A stretch of DNA of 64,000 nt from Candidatus Hydrogenedentota bacterium (GCA_003697085.1 RFFU01000074.1:124001-188000); one strand, 5' to 3'; shown: positions 26,626-36,411, counted from the first letter of the stretch. The notes: generated by a model from the letters alone, not told the origin. Numbers and translations: made by a program.

Positions 26626-29600
26626 ATGAGTAAGCGATCGGTTGTGTTCCTTTGCCTTATGGTGTTTTTATGTGTGCTTTCCGGTTCAGGTCATGCCTTA
26701 ACCTTCGATGAATTCCAAAATCTTCCGGATCAGAAGATTGAAATTCGGAGATCGTTGGGAGTGAGAAAAGCCGTCCCCGTTGCTTCGGATCGGATTCTGG
26801 TTGTTCTGGGAATGGACATTACGGGGGCGTTTGAAAATCCCTTGTCCTATCGCATCGTATCTCTCGAGGACGAAAATTATTCTTATGAGAAATTCGTCAA
26901 GCCCGTTGAAGTTTTGAAAGTCAATGAAGTAAAGGAGAGCAAGGGGGCGGAAGGTGCTCTGTTTCGGCCGTTTATGCGGACGGAAGTAACGTTGAGCATT
27001 CCTTACCCGATGAAGGCGGGGAAACGGTATTTTGTCGTCGCCCAAGGGCATCGGGAGACGATGGTGACGGGGGCGCACACCGCGGCATCCTTTGTTTACG
27101 AGGGTCCGATCAAGGCTTTTTCCTACGATAATACTCTGGATCTTGCGGTTCTGGGGTTGAGAGGAATTGAACCGGTTGGGAATGGAATAATCAAGCTGAG
27201 TTTCGGGCCGGATTTCTCCTTTGAAAAGGGAAAATTGATTCGGAATTATTCCGTGAAAATCAATGGGGAAGAGACGAGAATTCAAAATTTGGGTCTTTAT
27301 CGAAACATCGAGGCGTACATCCAGGTGGGGTGGCCGCCCCGGGCGGTTCCCTATGAGGAAGTCTTTCTCCAACTGGCGACCATCTACAAGAGCGGCGATA
27401 AAATCGAAGTCGAGGTTTCGGAGGAAGTTACGGCGTCAAATCGGATGGCCGAGATCGTCTTTGACGATCTAGAGACGTATTCCCGATCATTGAAGGTGAA
27501 TCAGGTGGGCTATCTGGTGAATTCCCCTGTAAAAATCGCTTATCTCGGAAGGTGGCTTGGTTCTTTTCCGGAGAAACAACCCAGTGAAACGGGAGGGGCG
27601 GGAAAGGATGTCGGTGCCTTGGAGGAGAATTTTTGGAGTGAGTTGGAGGGGGAAGGAAAGAAGAACGGGGCGAAGGACCAAGAGGGACGGAAGGCGGGCG
27701 CGGGAGAAAGGGTCCCGCCGGCTCTCTTCTTTCCGGGACCGCCGGAGTTTCACATAGTAAAGCGCGGGACACGAGAGGTTGTTTTTACAGGGCAAACGAG
27801 GTTGATCCACAAATCAGGGGAATTCGATGAGGGCATTTATCATTATGACCATTCTGGTGAAAATGTTTATGAAATCGATTTTTCGGATTTTCGGGAGCCC
27901 GGTGAATATTTTATCAGTGTGCCCGGCGTCGGTCGAAGCGTGGATTTTGAGATCGCTGACACCGTCTACGAGAAGGCCTTTCGCGCCGCTGCGTCAGGCG
28001 TTTTCAAGCAGAGGTGCGGCATTGAATTAGCACCTCCTTATTCTCCGGACTGGTACCGCATTCCTTGTCACAAAAAGGGGATCATTGCTGTTACTCAGAA
28101 AAAATATCTTCCTCACGATTTTAGAAAGTTGGACAAGATGATTGATTTTTCTCGCGTGAAATCGGGGGAACCCAGCCCGGAAATCATTGCTTTGAATAGG
28201 GATCGCAAACTCCTGGCCTATTATCCTTTCGACCGGGATATGAAAGACCACAGCGGTCATGGTTATGATTTGCGTCCGGTGGCCGTCGCCTCGGGTTACG
28301 AGCGGGAGGCGGCTTTGATGCCCGGTGAAAATTATACTTATGGACCGACGGGTGAAGATACAGGGACGGGGCTCTATACGGACGAAATTCCTCCGGAGAA
28401 GATCGATTTAAAGGATGGTATGACGATTACGATGTGGTTTCGCGACAAGGGGCTCTTTCAATTCCAGGGACCTATTGTAGGGTTTTTCGAGAAAAAGCCG
28501 GGTTGGTCGAAACCGCAGTTGGGGCTTTCAGCAAATTGGGGTGTCTTTTCCGCGGCGGTCGGGGGGGGTGATCGAAGCGGAGGTAACGTTGGAAGATGGA
28601 GTGATGGAAAATGGCACCATTTCGCGTTGGTCGTGGATCCTCAAAAAGGAATGGGGAACAGTTCCTCGGGAGGGAAAAAGAGGAGGAGACGTAAGGAAAA
28701 AGGACCGCGGATAAGGAAGATTGGGTCAAGACATCACCGAGGGAAAAACGAGCAAGAGGAAGAGGAAAAGAAAAAGCGTCAGGGTGTTTATGACAAGATT
28801 CCTTATCGTATTTACGTCGATGGGCAGGAGATGGCTCACGGAGAAGGAAGCGGAGACATCCGTGCGTCGCGGTTTTACATTATGAACGTCGGCCGGACAC
28901 AGCGAGGAGGACTGGGGGGGAAGAACTGGGACGATGTGCGGATCTACACGCGGGCGTTGAGGCCGCGGGAGATTCGAAGTTTGGCGAGAAAGGAAGGCTT
29001 GGAGGGACTCAAAATCGCTGCTTTCGGTGGCCACCATGATGCCGGTGACTACAACCCTCGCTCCCATATCGATGTAGCACAACGATTGATGGATGCCTAT
29101 GAGATCGCCCCGCGGAAGTTTTATGACGGACAACTGAATATTCCAGAGAACAACAATGGAATTCCCGATATCCTCGATGAGGCTTATTGGGCGATGCGCT
29201 TATGGGAGCCGTTGCAGGATGAAGATGGTGGTGTGTTTAACGGTACGGAGTCTAACGGTGACCCGAATTTTATTCAGACGGTGGAACTTGATCCCCTGGG
29301 AGATTTTGCGTATGCCAAGGACGCTCAGGCCTCTTTCACGTTAGCGGGGGTGTGGGCGCAGGCGGCCCGCATTTGGAGAAAAATCGGGCAGGAGGAGAAA
29401 GCGGATGGATTTTTGGATCGGGCGGTTCGAGCTTACGATTGGGCGAAAGCGCACCCTCCGACGGATGTGAGAAAAGGCCCTCAGTTTGCAGACATTTATA
29501 TTTCACCTCAAGCGTATGCAGCTGCGCAGTTGCTTCATACGACAGGGGAAGAAAAATACAACGAAGATTTTATTAATGTCGCCGTCTGGGCGAAAAAGCC

Positions 29601-30225
29601 GGATGCGAAACTGTCTGTCTATAAAAAATATAATCAAGAACTGGCCGCGTGGGCCTACGTCAATTGTCCGGAGGATATTGTGGATCCCGATCTTCAGGAA
29701 ACGATCCGGAATGCTATTCTGCGGGAGGCGGATTATTATATCGAGAAATCGGGAACGATGGCCTATAAGTTCATCCGGCATCCAGAGGCGCCGATTGTAT
29801 GGGGGGTTGGAGCGTATGAAAACTTCCTCCATCCGGTGTATTGGGCCTATAAACTGACCGGGGAGGAGAGATACAGGGAGTGGATGGTTCGGACCGCGGA
29901 CAATACATTGGGGGATAATCCTCTGAGTCTTAGTTACATAGTCGGTTTAGGGGAAAGAACGATTCGGGCTCCGCTCCACAACAGCCGTTTTGGTTTTTTA
30001 AAAGGGGAAGTGGCTTCGGGCCTCCAATGCCAGGGACCGAATGAACAAAACCCCGGATATCGTATGAACGAGATAGCCTACCCCAAAACGGAGCGGAAAT
30101 TCGCGGCGTTGTACCATTATGCGGATGCTCACATCGCGATAGCGATGAATGAGGGGACGATGGGGTCGTTGGCCAATACGATGGCTGCTTTCGGCCTCTT
30201 GCTTCCCGACCACGAAGAGCAATAA
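26626..30225 (+). CDS. Exported GH9 protein with an inserted LamG-like (concanavalin-type) domain
   Basis: A 1,199-residue protein whose ATG 26626 has GGGGAGG seven bases upstream and encodes a clear signal peptide (SVVFLCLMVFLCVLSGSGHA). Order: two or more Ig-like modules (~25-290), CelD-type Ig module from VNQVGYLVNSPVK, interrupted by a charged linker, a LamG-like jelly-roll (~520-790; LLAYYPFDRDMKDHSGHG, MTITMWFR, GKWHHFALVVD, DDVRIYTRAL), then the GH9 catalytic domain. The catalytic aspartates are Asp805 and Asp808 in GGHHDAGDYN, NGIPDILDEAYW follows, and the proton donor is Glu1176 in MNEGTMGS. The LamG domain sits exactly where the GH9 catalytic domain should begin. A polybasic then polyacidic stretch lies inside the LamG fold. 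Likely a cellulase or xyloglucanase-type enzyme acting outside the cytoplasm. Confidence 0.88.
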   Translation: MSKRSVVFLCLMVFLCVLSGSGHALTFDEFQNLPDQKIEIRRSLGVRKAVPVASDRILVVLGMDITGAFENPLSYRIVSLEDENYSYEKFVKPVEVLKVNEVKESKGAEGALFRPFMRTEVTLSIPYPMKAGKRYFVVAQGHRETMVTGAHTAASFVYEGPIKAFSYDNTLDLAVLGLRGIEPVGNGIIKLSFGPDFSFEKGKLIRNYSVKINGEETRIQNLGLYRNIEAYIQVGWPPRAVPYEEVFLQLATIYKSGDKIEVEVSEEVTASNRMAEIVFDDLETYSRSLKVNQVGYLVNSPVKIAYLGRWLGSFPEKQPSETGGAGKDVGALEENFWSELEGEGKKNGAKDQEGRKAGAGERVPPALFFPGPPEFHIVKRGTREVVFTGQTRLIHKSGEFDEGIYHYDHSGENVYEIDFSDFREPGEYFISVPGVGRSVDFEIADTVYEKAFRAAASGVFKQRCGIELAPPYSPDWYRIPCHKKGIIAVTQKKYLPHDFRKLDKMIDFSRVKSGEPSPEIIALNRDRKLLAYYPFDRDMKDHSGHGYDLRPVAVASGYEREAALMPGENYTYGPTGEDTGTGLYTDEIPPEKIDLKDGMTITMWFRDKGLFQFQGPIVGFFEKKPGWSKPQLGLSANWGVFSAAVGGGDRSGGNVGRWSDGKWHHFALVVDPQKGMGNSSSGGKKRRRRKEKGPRIRKIGSRHHRGKNEQEEEEKKKRQGVYDKIPYRIYVDGQEMAHGEGSGDIRASRFYIMNVGRTQRGGLGGKNWDDVRIYTRALRPREIRSLARKEGLEGLKIAAFGGHHDAGDYNPRSHIDVAQRLMDAYEIAPRKFYDGQLNIPENNNGIPDILDEAYWAMRLWEPLQDEDGGVFNGTESNGDPNFIQTVELDPLGDFAYAKDAQASFTLAGVWAQAARIWRKIGQEEKADGFLDRAVRAYDWAKAHPPTDVRKGPQFADIYISPQAYAAAQLLHTTGEEKYNEDFINVAVWAKKPDAKLSVYKKYNQELAAWAYVNCPEDIVDPDLQETIRNAILREADYYIEKSGTMAYKFIRHPEAPIVWGVGAYENFLHPVYWAYKLTGEERYREWMVRTADNTLGDNPLSLSYIVGLGERTIRAPLHNSRFGFLKGEVASGLQCQGPNEQNPGYRMNEIAYPKTERKFAALYHYADAHIAIAMNEGTMGSLANTMAAFGLLLPDHEEQ

Positions 30226-30305
30226 GAGTAAAAACGAAATACGGGTCGTTCTTCTGATCGGCCCAGCTGTCTAGGTATCAGCGCTGACGAGTAACGGGGA
30301 AGAGA

Positions 30306-32777
30306 TCAGGAAGGAATCATCCGTGCGGTGACATAACACGGCCTATTTGGGTCTGTGACAATCGGTATCGTATTTCCGGGCACGGGGTGCCCGTCGACTT
30401 TCAGCTCAATTCGGCCTTTTTCAAGGCCATCGGGATTGAGGACGGTGATTTTATAACGACCGTTTCGAAAAAAACGTTCTACAGTGAAACGCTTCCAGTG
30501 GGCGGGAACGCAGGGGTCGACGACGAGGCCGTCGAAAGAAGGCCGAATGCCGAGAATTCTCTGAGTGATGAGGACATAGTTCCAGGCAGCGCTTCCGGTG
30601 AGCCAGGAATTTTTTCCCTCGCCGGGAAGCGCGGCCGCCTTTCCGGAGATCATTTGACAATAAACGTAGGGTTCAACTTTGTGGAGAAGCCGGCGTTTCT
30701 CGTCGAAGAACGTCGGGGTAATACGCTGATAGATATCGAACGCGCGGTTTCCATGTCCCACAATAGTTTCCGCGATACCCAACCAGGGATTATTATGACA
30801 AAACACACCGCCGTTTTCCTTGTATCCCGGCGGATAGGAAGTGATTTCCCCGAGAGATTTGTCATAGCGGGTGTAAGCGGGTTCCACGAGGACGGAGCCA
30901 AAGGGCGTGTCCAAGTGTGTTTTGGCTGAGGAGAGGGCTTTTTCAGCGCGGCCGTCGTTCAAACCGACACCGGCCATGACACAAAAGGCCTGGGATTCGA
31001 TGAAGATTTTTCCTTCAGGACACAAATGGCTTCCCACCCTTTTTCCCGTAGCGTCAAAGGCGCGGAGGAACCATTGGCCGTCCCACCCGTGTTCTTCAAC
31101 AGCCGTTCTGAATTTTGTTGTTTCTTTTTCGAGAAATTCCGCCAGTTCGTTTCTTCCTGTGATGCGACAGAGCTGAATAAAATCGGGGGCGACAAAGAGG
31201 AAAAGACCGGCGATCATCAGCGATTCCGCGATTGGTCCCTCGGAAGGGCCGGTCGTCTGAAAAGGTTCATCGGGGGTTTCGGAGAAGCAGTTGAGATTGA
31301 GACAATCGTTCCAATCGGCGCGGCCGATCAGAGGGAGGCCGTGGGGGCCTTTATGATCAATCGTGAAGACGATAGCGCGCCGAAGATGTTCGAAAAACGG
31401 CGCTGTCGACCCGCGGCCGCAATCAAAGCGCACGGGTTCGGAAAGGATCGAGAAGTCACCGGTTTCCTTGATATAGGATGTTGCGGCGAGAACTAGCCAA
31501 AGGGGGTCATCGTTGAAACCGCTTCCTATTTCGTTGTTTCCTATGCGGGTGAGGGGTTGATACTGGTGATAGGCATGGCCGTTTTCAAGTTGGGTCGAGG
31601 CGAGATCAAGAAGGCGGATTCGAGTGCGCGTGGGTTCCATGTGGACGAATCCCAGGATATCCTGCGCGGAATCACGAAAGCCCATTCCCCTGCCGATTCC
31701 GGATTCGAAATAAGAAGCCGATCGTGAAAAATTAAATGTGGTCATGCATTGGTAAGGATTCCAGATATTGATCGATCGATCGAGAGCAGGGATTCCTGTT
31801 GAGGCGCGGAAACGTGACAGTCGTTCGTCCCAATATTCCCCCAAGGTTTCTAAAGATCTCTGGATTTGTTCTTTGGTGGCGAACTCCTTTTTTATGGCTT
31901 CTGCAGGTTCCTTATTAATACCGCGTTTCGAGCTCCATTTTTTGTCAGGCGGTACCTCGACGTACCCCAACAAAAAAATAAAGTCTCGTTTTTCTCCCGA
32001 TTCAAGACTGAACCTCAAATGGTGAGAGGAAACCGGGGACCAGCCATGAGCCAAAGAATTTCGGGAAACGTTATCTTCAAGGACCTGCGGGCTTTCTAAA
32101 CCCCGATTTATTCCAATGAATTCTTTACGATCGGTGTCAAAGCCGACCAGAGGAGCGTTGACCGAGTGAAAAGCGTAATGGTTTCGACGCTCCCGAAATT
32201 CCGTTTTATGGTAAATGGTCGAAGCGTTTTGATCCACCTCGACTTCTCCGGTGCTGAAATTCCTTTGAAAATTGGTCATATCGTCGAAAGCATTCCACAG
32301 ACAGAATTCAATAAAGGAATAAAGATCGAGATTTCGTCGCGAGGAAGACAAGTTTGTAAGGGTCATATGATGAATTTCGACATTCGCCTTCAGCGGAACG
32401 AAAAACAGCGTTTCCACGCGGAGACCGTACAATTCCGTCGTGATCACTGTGTAACCCAACCCATGGCGGCATTCGAAGAAATCGGGTTTGATCCGCATAG
32501 GACGGACGGTCGGGGACCAAAAGCGCGTTCCATCATGAAGGAAAAAAGTTCGGCCGTCGTTGTCGAGAGGGATATTGTTGTAGCGGTAACGGGTTATTCG
32601 ACGAAGCCGGGCATCCTTGTAAAAACAATAACCTCCCGCGGTATGAGAGATCAGAGAGTAGAAATCCTCCGTCCCCAGGTAATTGATCCACGGATGGGGG
32701 AGATCAGGGGTATGGATAATAAATTCCTTGCGCGAATCATCGAAGGTTCCAAGAGTTGTGGCCTGCTTTTCTTTCAT
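30306..32777 (-). CDS. GH94 cellobiose/cello-oligosaccharide phosphorylase
   Basis: An 823-residue GH94 enzyme, close to the usual length of cellobiose phosphorylases. It splits beta-glucosidic bonds with phosphate, giving alpha-glucose 1-phosphate and a shortened sugar. Seen: the N-terminal beta-sandwich (GGYCFYKDARLRRITRYRYN), the barrel motifs GMGFRDSAQDILGF, ENGHAYHQYQPLTR, GFNDDPLWL, the catalytic acid region GRADWNDCLN, and ENGGVFCHNNPW near the phosphate site. No signal peptide, so it is cytoplasmic, as for known phosphorylases. AGGAGG lies 14 bases before the ATG, a long spacing. It follows gspF by only 32 bases on the same strand and may be read from the gspEF promoter. It converges with the second GH9 gene, and suits uptake of GH9 products. 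Confidence 0.92.
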   Translation of the reverse strand: MKEKQATTLGTFDDSRKEFIIHTPDLPHPWINYLGTEDFYSLISHTAGGYCFYKDARLRRITRYRYNNIPLDNDGRTFFLHDGTRFWSPTVRPMRIKPDFFECRHGLGYTVITTELYGLRVETLFFVPLKANVEIHHMTLTNLSSSRRNLDLYSFIEFCLWNAFDDMTNFQRNFSTGEVEVDQNASTIYHKTEFRERRNHYAFHSVNAPLVGFDTDRKEFIGINRGLESPQVLEDNVSRNSLAHGWSPVSSHHLRFSLESGEKRDFIFLLGYVEVPPDKKWSSKRGINKEPAEAIKKEFATKEQIQRSLETLGEYWDERLSRFRASTGIPALDRSINIWNPYQCMTTFNFSRSASYFESGIGRGMGFRDSAQDILGFVHMEPTRTRIRLLDLASTQLENGHAYHQYQPLTRIGNNEIGSGFNDDPLWLVLAATSYIKETGDFSILSEPVRFDCGRGSTAPFFEHLRRAIVFTIDHKGPHGLPLIGRADWNDCLNLNCFSETPDEPFQTTGPSEGPIAESLMIAGLFLFVAPDFIQLCRITGRNELAEFLEKETTKFRTAVEEHGWDGQWFLRAFDATGKRVGSHLCPEGKIFIESQAFCVMAGVGLNDGRAEKALSSAKTHLDTPFGSVLVEPAYTRYDKSLGEITSYPPGYKENGGVFCHNNPWLGIAETIVGHGNRAFDIYQRITPTFFDEKRRLLHKVEPYVYCQMISGKAAALPGEGKNSWLTGSAAWNYVLITQRILGIRPSFDGLVVDPCVPAHWKRFTVERFFRNGRYKITVLNPDGLEKGRIELKVDGHPVPGNTIPIVTDPNRPCYVTARMIPS

Positions 32778-32809
32778 AGGTTTTCGTTCAACCTCCTGTG
32801 TCTTTGTAT

Positions 32810-33904
32810 TTAAACAGTGCGGATTTTCAACATTGGAAGATAGAGAGAAATTACTACCCCTCCCAAGAGAGCGACGATAAAAACAATTGCGATTGGTTCA
32901 AGAACCGCAGTGAATATTCTCAGCGTTAAGTCCACCTCACTCTCGAAAAATTCAGCTGCTTGGACGAGCATTTCCGGAAGTTCTCCGGTTTCCTCTCCGG
33001 CGGCCGAAAGTTCCGACATCAACTTCGGGAACAACTCTTGATCCGATAACGCTTGGGAGAAAGAAATTCCTTGAGAGATTGCGGATTCGATACTTTGTGC
33101 CGTCCTCATGAAAACAACGTTTTCCAACACCTGGCTAACGACCGCCAGCGCATCGACGATATTTACGCCGCTCGCCATAAGAAGCGCCAAGGTCGAGGCG
33201 AAACGCGCCGTAAGAGTCTTCGTCAAAAGGGCCCCCCAGATAGGAGTTCTCAATAGAAATCGGTCGCGAAACTCTTGGAATTGCGGGATGTTCCGGGTTC
33301 GTGTGAGCAAATAGATCAATACCACGGAAGAGATCAGGAGGAGAAGATTGTTCGGAAACGTGAAAAGGTTGTGTGTGAGGAAGTCGCTGATTCCGAGAAC
33401 GACGCGCGTTGGAAGAGGAAGCGCTGTTCCGTGTTTCAAAATGGTGCTCTTCAAGCGGGGTACCAAATAGATCAGAAAGGCTCCCAATATCAGGAAACTT
33501 ACGAGGAGAACAACAATGGGATACGCCAACGCCGTAATAATTTTCGATTTTAGAGCAATGGATTTTTCCTGAAACGCATAAACCCGCGCCAACATTTCCG
33601 GGAGTTGTCCGGATGTTTCCCCCGCGCGAACCAAGTTGACGTAGACAGGGCGAAAAGTTCTCGGGTGTTTCGCGAGGGCTTGGGAGAGGGGGACGCCTGC
33701 AGTCACATCATGGTGAATGGATGACAGGATCCCTCTGAAGAATTCGTTTTCCGTTTGATCGCGGGTGATCAATAACGCCCGATCCAAGGGAAGACGAGCC
33801 TTCAAAAGCGTGAGAAGAATTCGCGTAAAAATCAAAAGGTCTTTATCGGAAACGCGCTGGCGAAAAATAATTTTTTTGTTGGCGGAGTGTCTCCTGAAAA
33901 CCAT
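32810..33904 (-). CDS. gspF: Type II secretion inner-membrane platform protein GspF
   Basis: A 364-residue polytopic protein with two GspF/PilC domains. Each has the short helical motif (ARLPLDRALLITRDQ and SGVNIVDALAVVSQ) followed by the GETSGQLPEML and GEETGELPEML signatures. Three membrane segments are visible: ALAYPIVVLLVSFLILGAFL, NNLLLLISSVVLIYLL and TAVLEPIAIVFIVALLGGVV. GspF forms the platform that couples the GspE ATPase to pseudopilus assembly. ATG 33904 is 11 bases after the gspE stop, with no strong Shine-Dalgarno, so coupled translation is likely. Somewhat shorter than the usual ~400 residues, with a reduced N-terminal arm. Confidence 0.93.
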   Translation of the reverse strand: MVFRRHSANKKIIFRQRVSDKDLLIFTRILLTLLKARLPLDRALLITRDQTENEFFRGILSSIHHDVTAGVPLSQALAKHPRTFRPVYVNLVRAGETSGQLPEMLARVYAFQEKSIALKSKIITALAYPIVVLLVSFLILGAFLIYLVPRLKSTILKHGTALPLPTRVVLGISDFLTHNLFTFPNNLLLLISSVVLIYLLTRTRNIPQFQEFRDRFLLRTPIWGALLTKTLTARFASTLALLMASGVNIVDALAVVSQVLENVVFMRTAQSIESAISQGISFSQALSDQELFPKLMSELSAAGEETGELPEMLVQAAEFFESEVDLTLRIFTAVLEPIAIVFIVALLGGVVISLYLPMLKIRTV

Positions 33905-33915
33905 TGGAGTTCTGG

Positions 33916-35652
33916 TTATTCCGATTCCGTAAGAGATACGCGCAGGACTTCGTCCATCGTCGTTATCCCCTGAAGCGCTTTGTCAAAACCACATTCCACC
34001 ATCGTGCGCATTCCAGAGGTTTTGGCGACCCGCCGGATTTCGTGGGGAGACCGTTTTTCCAAGACCATTTTTCGAATTTCGTCGTTCGGTTTCAGGAGTT
34101 CATAAATGGTCGTCCGGCCCCGGTATCCGGTCCCCAGACATTCATCGCAGCCTGCACCGCGATAGAGAACAAAAGGGTCATCGGGGATATTGCGGAGCCC
34201 CAGCTGCTCCAGCCCATTTCGTTCAGCAGGATAGGAAGTTCTGCAACAGGGGCAGATTTTCCGTACAAGCCGCTGGGCTTCTGTTAGATGAACCGAGGAG
34301 GTTATCAAAAAGGGCTCAACCCCCATATCGATCAACCGCGTCATAGCGCTCGTCGAGTCATTGGTATGGAGCGTGCTGAGAACCAGATGCCCGGTGAGGG
34401 CGGCGCGAATCGCGATTTCGGCCGTTTCCAAGTCGCGGATTTCGCCGATCATGACGATGTCGGGATCCTGGCGGAGGATGGAACGCAGAGCGGCGGCAAA
34501 AGTCATTCCTATTTCACTCTTGACAGCGACGGCATTGACGCCTTTGAGCCGATATTCTACCGGATCTTCCACAGTTGTGATGTTTTTTTCGGGCGAATTG
34601 ATCGAATTTAATCCGGCGTAAAGAGTGGTGGTTTTACCGCTTCCGGTCGGACCGGTTACAAGAACCATCCCGTACGGCCGTTTAAGGGCCTCCAAGAGGT
34701 GTTTCAGATCTTGATCTTCAAAACCGAGAGTATGGAGGTCGAGAGGGATGCTTTCCATGTCTAAGAGACGCATTACGATTTTTTCCCCATAGACATCGGG
34801 GAGAATTGAAACGCGGATATCAATATTATTTCCATCCACTTTTATCAAAATTCGCCCGTCCTGAGGAAGGCGTTTTTCAGCGATATCCAGGCCGGCCATT
34901 ATTTTGACGCGGCTCAGAATAGCGGGATACATAGCGAGCGGCGGGGCTTGAATTTCGTGGAGGATTCCGTCGATGCGGTAACGCAGCCGAAGTTCACGCT
35001 CGAAGGGTTCTAAATGAATATCACTGGCCCCTTTTTTAGCGGCCTCGAGTAGGATGAGGTTGACGACACGAATTGTCGGGACTTCACTCGATTTTTGTTG
35101 AAGAACGGAGATGTCTTCCTCTTCTTCCTGCTCCACGATTTCGAAATCACTTTCCCCCACGATGGTCATCATCTCATTGATACTGTTTTTGCCGCGGAAC
35201 GCTTTTCGGAGCTCGCGTTGGATTTCGGGGATCGACGCGACCAAGATATCAAGGTTTCGTTTCGAATGAAAACGAAGGACTGCGCGCGCTTCAGGGTTGT
35301 TTGGATTTGCCATCGCCACGGTTAACGTTTTTTCTGTGACGTTAATGGGAAGCAAATGAAATCTGTAACACACCGATTCTGGAACAACCTTCAGAGCCTC
35401 CGGGTCAGTGGGATGTCGTTCGGGAATATATGGCGGAAGACCATGGAGGCGTGCCAAGAAGATCGTAAGAGTTTGGGCGGGGACCGCTTCCATTTCAGCG
35501 AGAACTTCATCCAGACGCTTGTCGGGATGGGATGACAGTTGCTCTTTTGCGAGAACCAGGGTTCTTTCATCAACAACATTTTCTTTCAAAAGAAGGGATT
35601 CCAATGTCTCTAAGACCTGGGTCACAACACTGCCACTCCACTTTCTAAACAA
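33916..35652 (-). CDS. gspE: Type II secretion ATPase GspE
   Basis: A 578-residue GspE/PilB-type hexameric ATPase that powers pseudopilus assembly. It has the N-terminal GspE domain (~25-150), an acidic linker (QEEEEDIS), the N2 domain with ASDIHLEP and RYRIDG, Walker A GPTGSGKTTTLY (~334-345), the Asp box VEDPVEYRL, Walker B DIVMIGEIRDLETAE, the His box LSTLHTNDS, and a zinc-binding tetracysteine (CPCC and CDEC). The N-terminal RLDEVLAEMEAVPAQ resembles, but does not fully match, the c-di-GMP-binding MshEN motif. Start TTG 35652 is the longest reading; GTG 35625 has GGAG ten bases upstream and may be the real start. Transcribed divergently from the pseudopilin genes. Confidence 0.95.
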   Translation of the reverse strand: MFRKWSGSVVTQVLETLESLLLKENVVDERTLVLAKEQLSSHPDKRLDEVLAEMEAVPAQTLTIFLARLHGLPPYIPERHPTDPEALKVVPESVCYRFHLLPINVTEKTLTVAMANPNNPEARAVLRFHSKRNLDILVASIPEIQRELRKAFRGKNSINEMMTIVGESDFEIVEQEEEEDISVLQQKSSEVPTIRVVNLILLEAAKKGASDIHLEPFERELRLRYRIDGILHEIQAPPLAMYPAILSRVKIMAGLDIAEKRLPQDGRILIKVDGNNIDIRVSILPDVYGEKIVMRLLDMESIPLDLHTLGFEDQDLKHLLEALKRPYGMVLVTGPTGSGKTTTLYAGLNSINSPEKNITTVEDPVEYRLKGVNAVAVKSEIGMTFAAALRSILRQDPDIVMIGEIRDLETAEIAIRAALTGHLVLSTLHTNDSTSAMTRLIDMGVEPFLITSSVHLTEAQRLVRKICPCCRTSYPAERNGLEQLGLRNIPDDPFVLYRGAGCDECLGTGYRGRTTIYELLKPNDEIRKMVLEKRSPHEIRRVAKTSGMRTMVECGFDKALQGITTMDEVLRVSLTESE

Positions 35653-35702
35653 TACCTGCGGTCAGTTTCTTCACGGCGTATTGAGTTAATTTGCCAGCAT
35701 TA

Positions 35703-35731
35703 AAGATAGCGGTTTCTTTTTGTTGCGGCAA
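35703..35731 (-). promoter_or_regulatory. Candidate promoter for gspE-gspF
   Basis: Read on the minus strand, TTGCCG (35731-35726) is followed after 17 bases by TATCTT (35708-35703). It would start transcription about 40-50 bases before the gspE start, back to back with the gspG promoter. Confidence 0.45.
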
Positions 35732-35744
35732 AGAAAAAATCTTA

Positions 35745-35772
35745 TTGCTTCTTTATGAAAAGGTTTTATAAT
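35745..35772 (+). promoter_or_regulatory. Candidate sigma70-type promoter for the gspG operon
   Basis: TTGCTT at 35745-35750 and a perfect TATAAT at 35767-35772 are separated by 16 bases, in an AT-rich divergent region. Transcription would start near 35779, about 100 bases before the gspG start codon. Confidence 0.55.
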
Positions 35773-35880
35773 CCTTTTTATAAGGTAGGAAAGGATTCCG
35801 GAAGGATTTTCGGTGGATGTTGGTTTTGGAGGAGAGTATCTCCGGCGGGGGAAGGGAGTGCAGAGAAGGAGAGGGTCGTC

Positions 35881-36411
35881 ATGATTCAAAGAGTGGGTTT
35901 CAGAAAACAAGGCGGATTTACGATAATCGAACTCACAGCGGTTTTGTTGATCATTGGGATTTTGATGGCGGTGGCGGCGCTGAGTTTTCGAGGGAATGAG
36001 GAAGCCGCCAAAATCACCTCGGCTCGCGCTTCGCTGAGAAATATACAAAATGCTCTCGAGACGTATCGATTACAAAAGAAATATTATCCCACGGGAACGG
36101 ATCGCGTGGGGTTGGCGAAACTTGTCAATGCCGGTCTGATTTCGGAGGAGAACCTCGAAGATCCCTGGGGGAACGACTATCATTATGAGCCGGTTCCTGA
36201 AGACAAGCCGACGGGTTATCGGCTGGAGAGCTACGGATCGGATGGGGTGGACGGACCGGAGGATCCGACGCTCCAGATGAGTAGTGCTTCGGCCGACGAG
36301 GAGGTGCAGAATCTGGATGAAGAAGCATTAGAGGGAGTCGATATTCCGGCTCCCATAGACAGCCGTCGGCATGATTGGGACGATTCCAATGACAACGTTG
36401 AGGTTCAATAA
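35881..36411 (+). CDS. gspG: Major pseudopilin GspG
   Basis: A 176-residue type IV pilin-like protein. The prepilin peptidase site is G-FTIIE, with the conserved Glu at +5, followed by the hydrophobic helix LTAVLLIIGILMAVAAL. GspG hallmarks follow: NALETYRLQKKYYPT, NLEDPWGNDYHYEPVP and YGSDGVDGPEDP, the last being the calcium-binding loop region. After it comes an unusual acidic tail of ~45 residues (VQNLDEEALEGVDIP, HDWDDSNDN), absent from typical GspG of ~140 residues. ATG 35881 has AAGGAGAG about eight bases upstream. First gene of a rightward T2SS operon. GspG forms the shaft of the pseudopilus that pushes cargo through the secretin. Confidence 0.92.
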   Translation: MIQRVGFRKQGGFTIIELTAVLLIIGILMAVAALSFRGNEEAAKITSARASLRNIQNALETYRLQKKYYPTGTDRVGLAKLVNAGLISEENLEDPWGNDYHYEPVPEDKPTGYRLESYGSDGVDGPEDPTLQMSSASADEEVQNLDEEALEGVDIPAPIDSRRHDWDDSNDNVEVQ

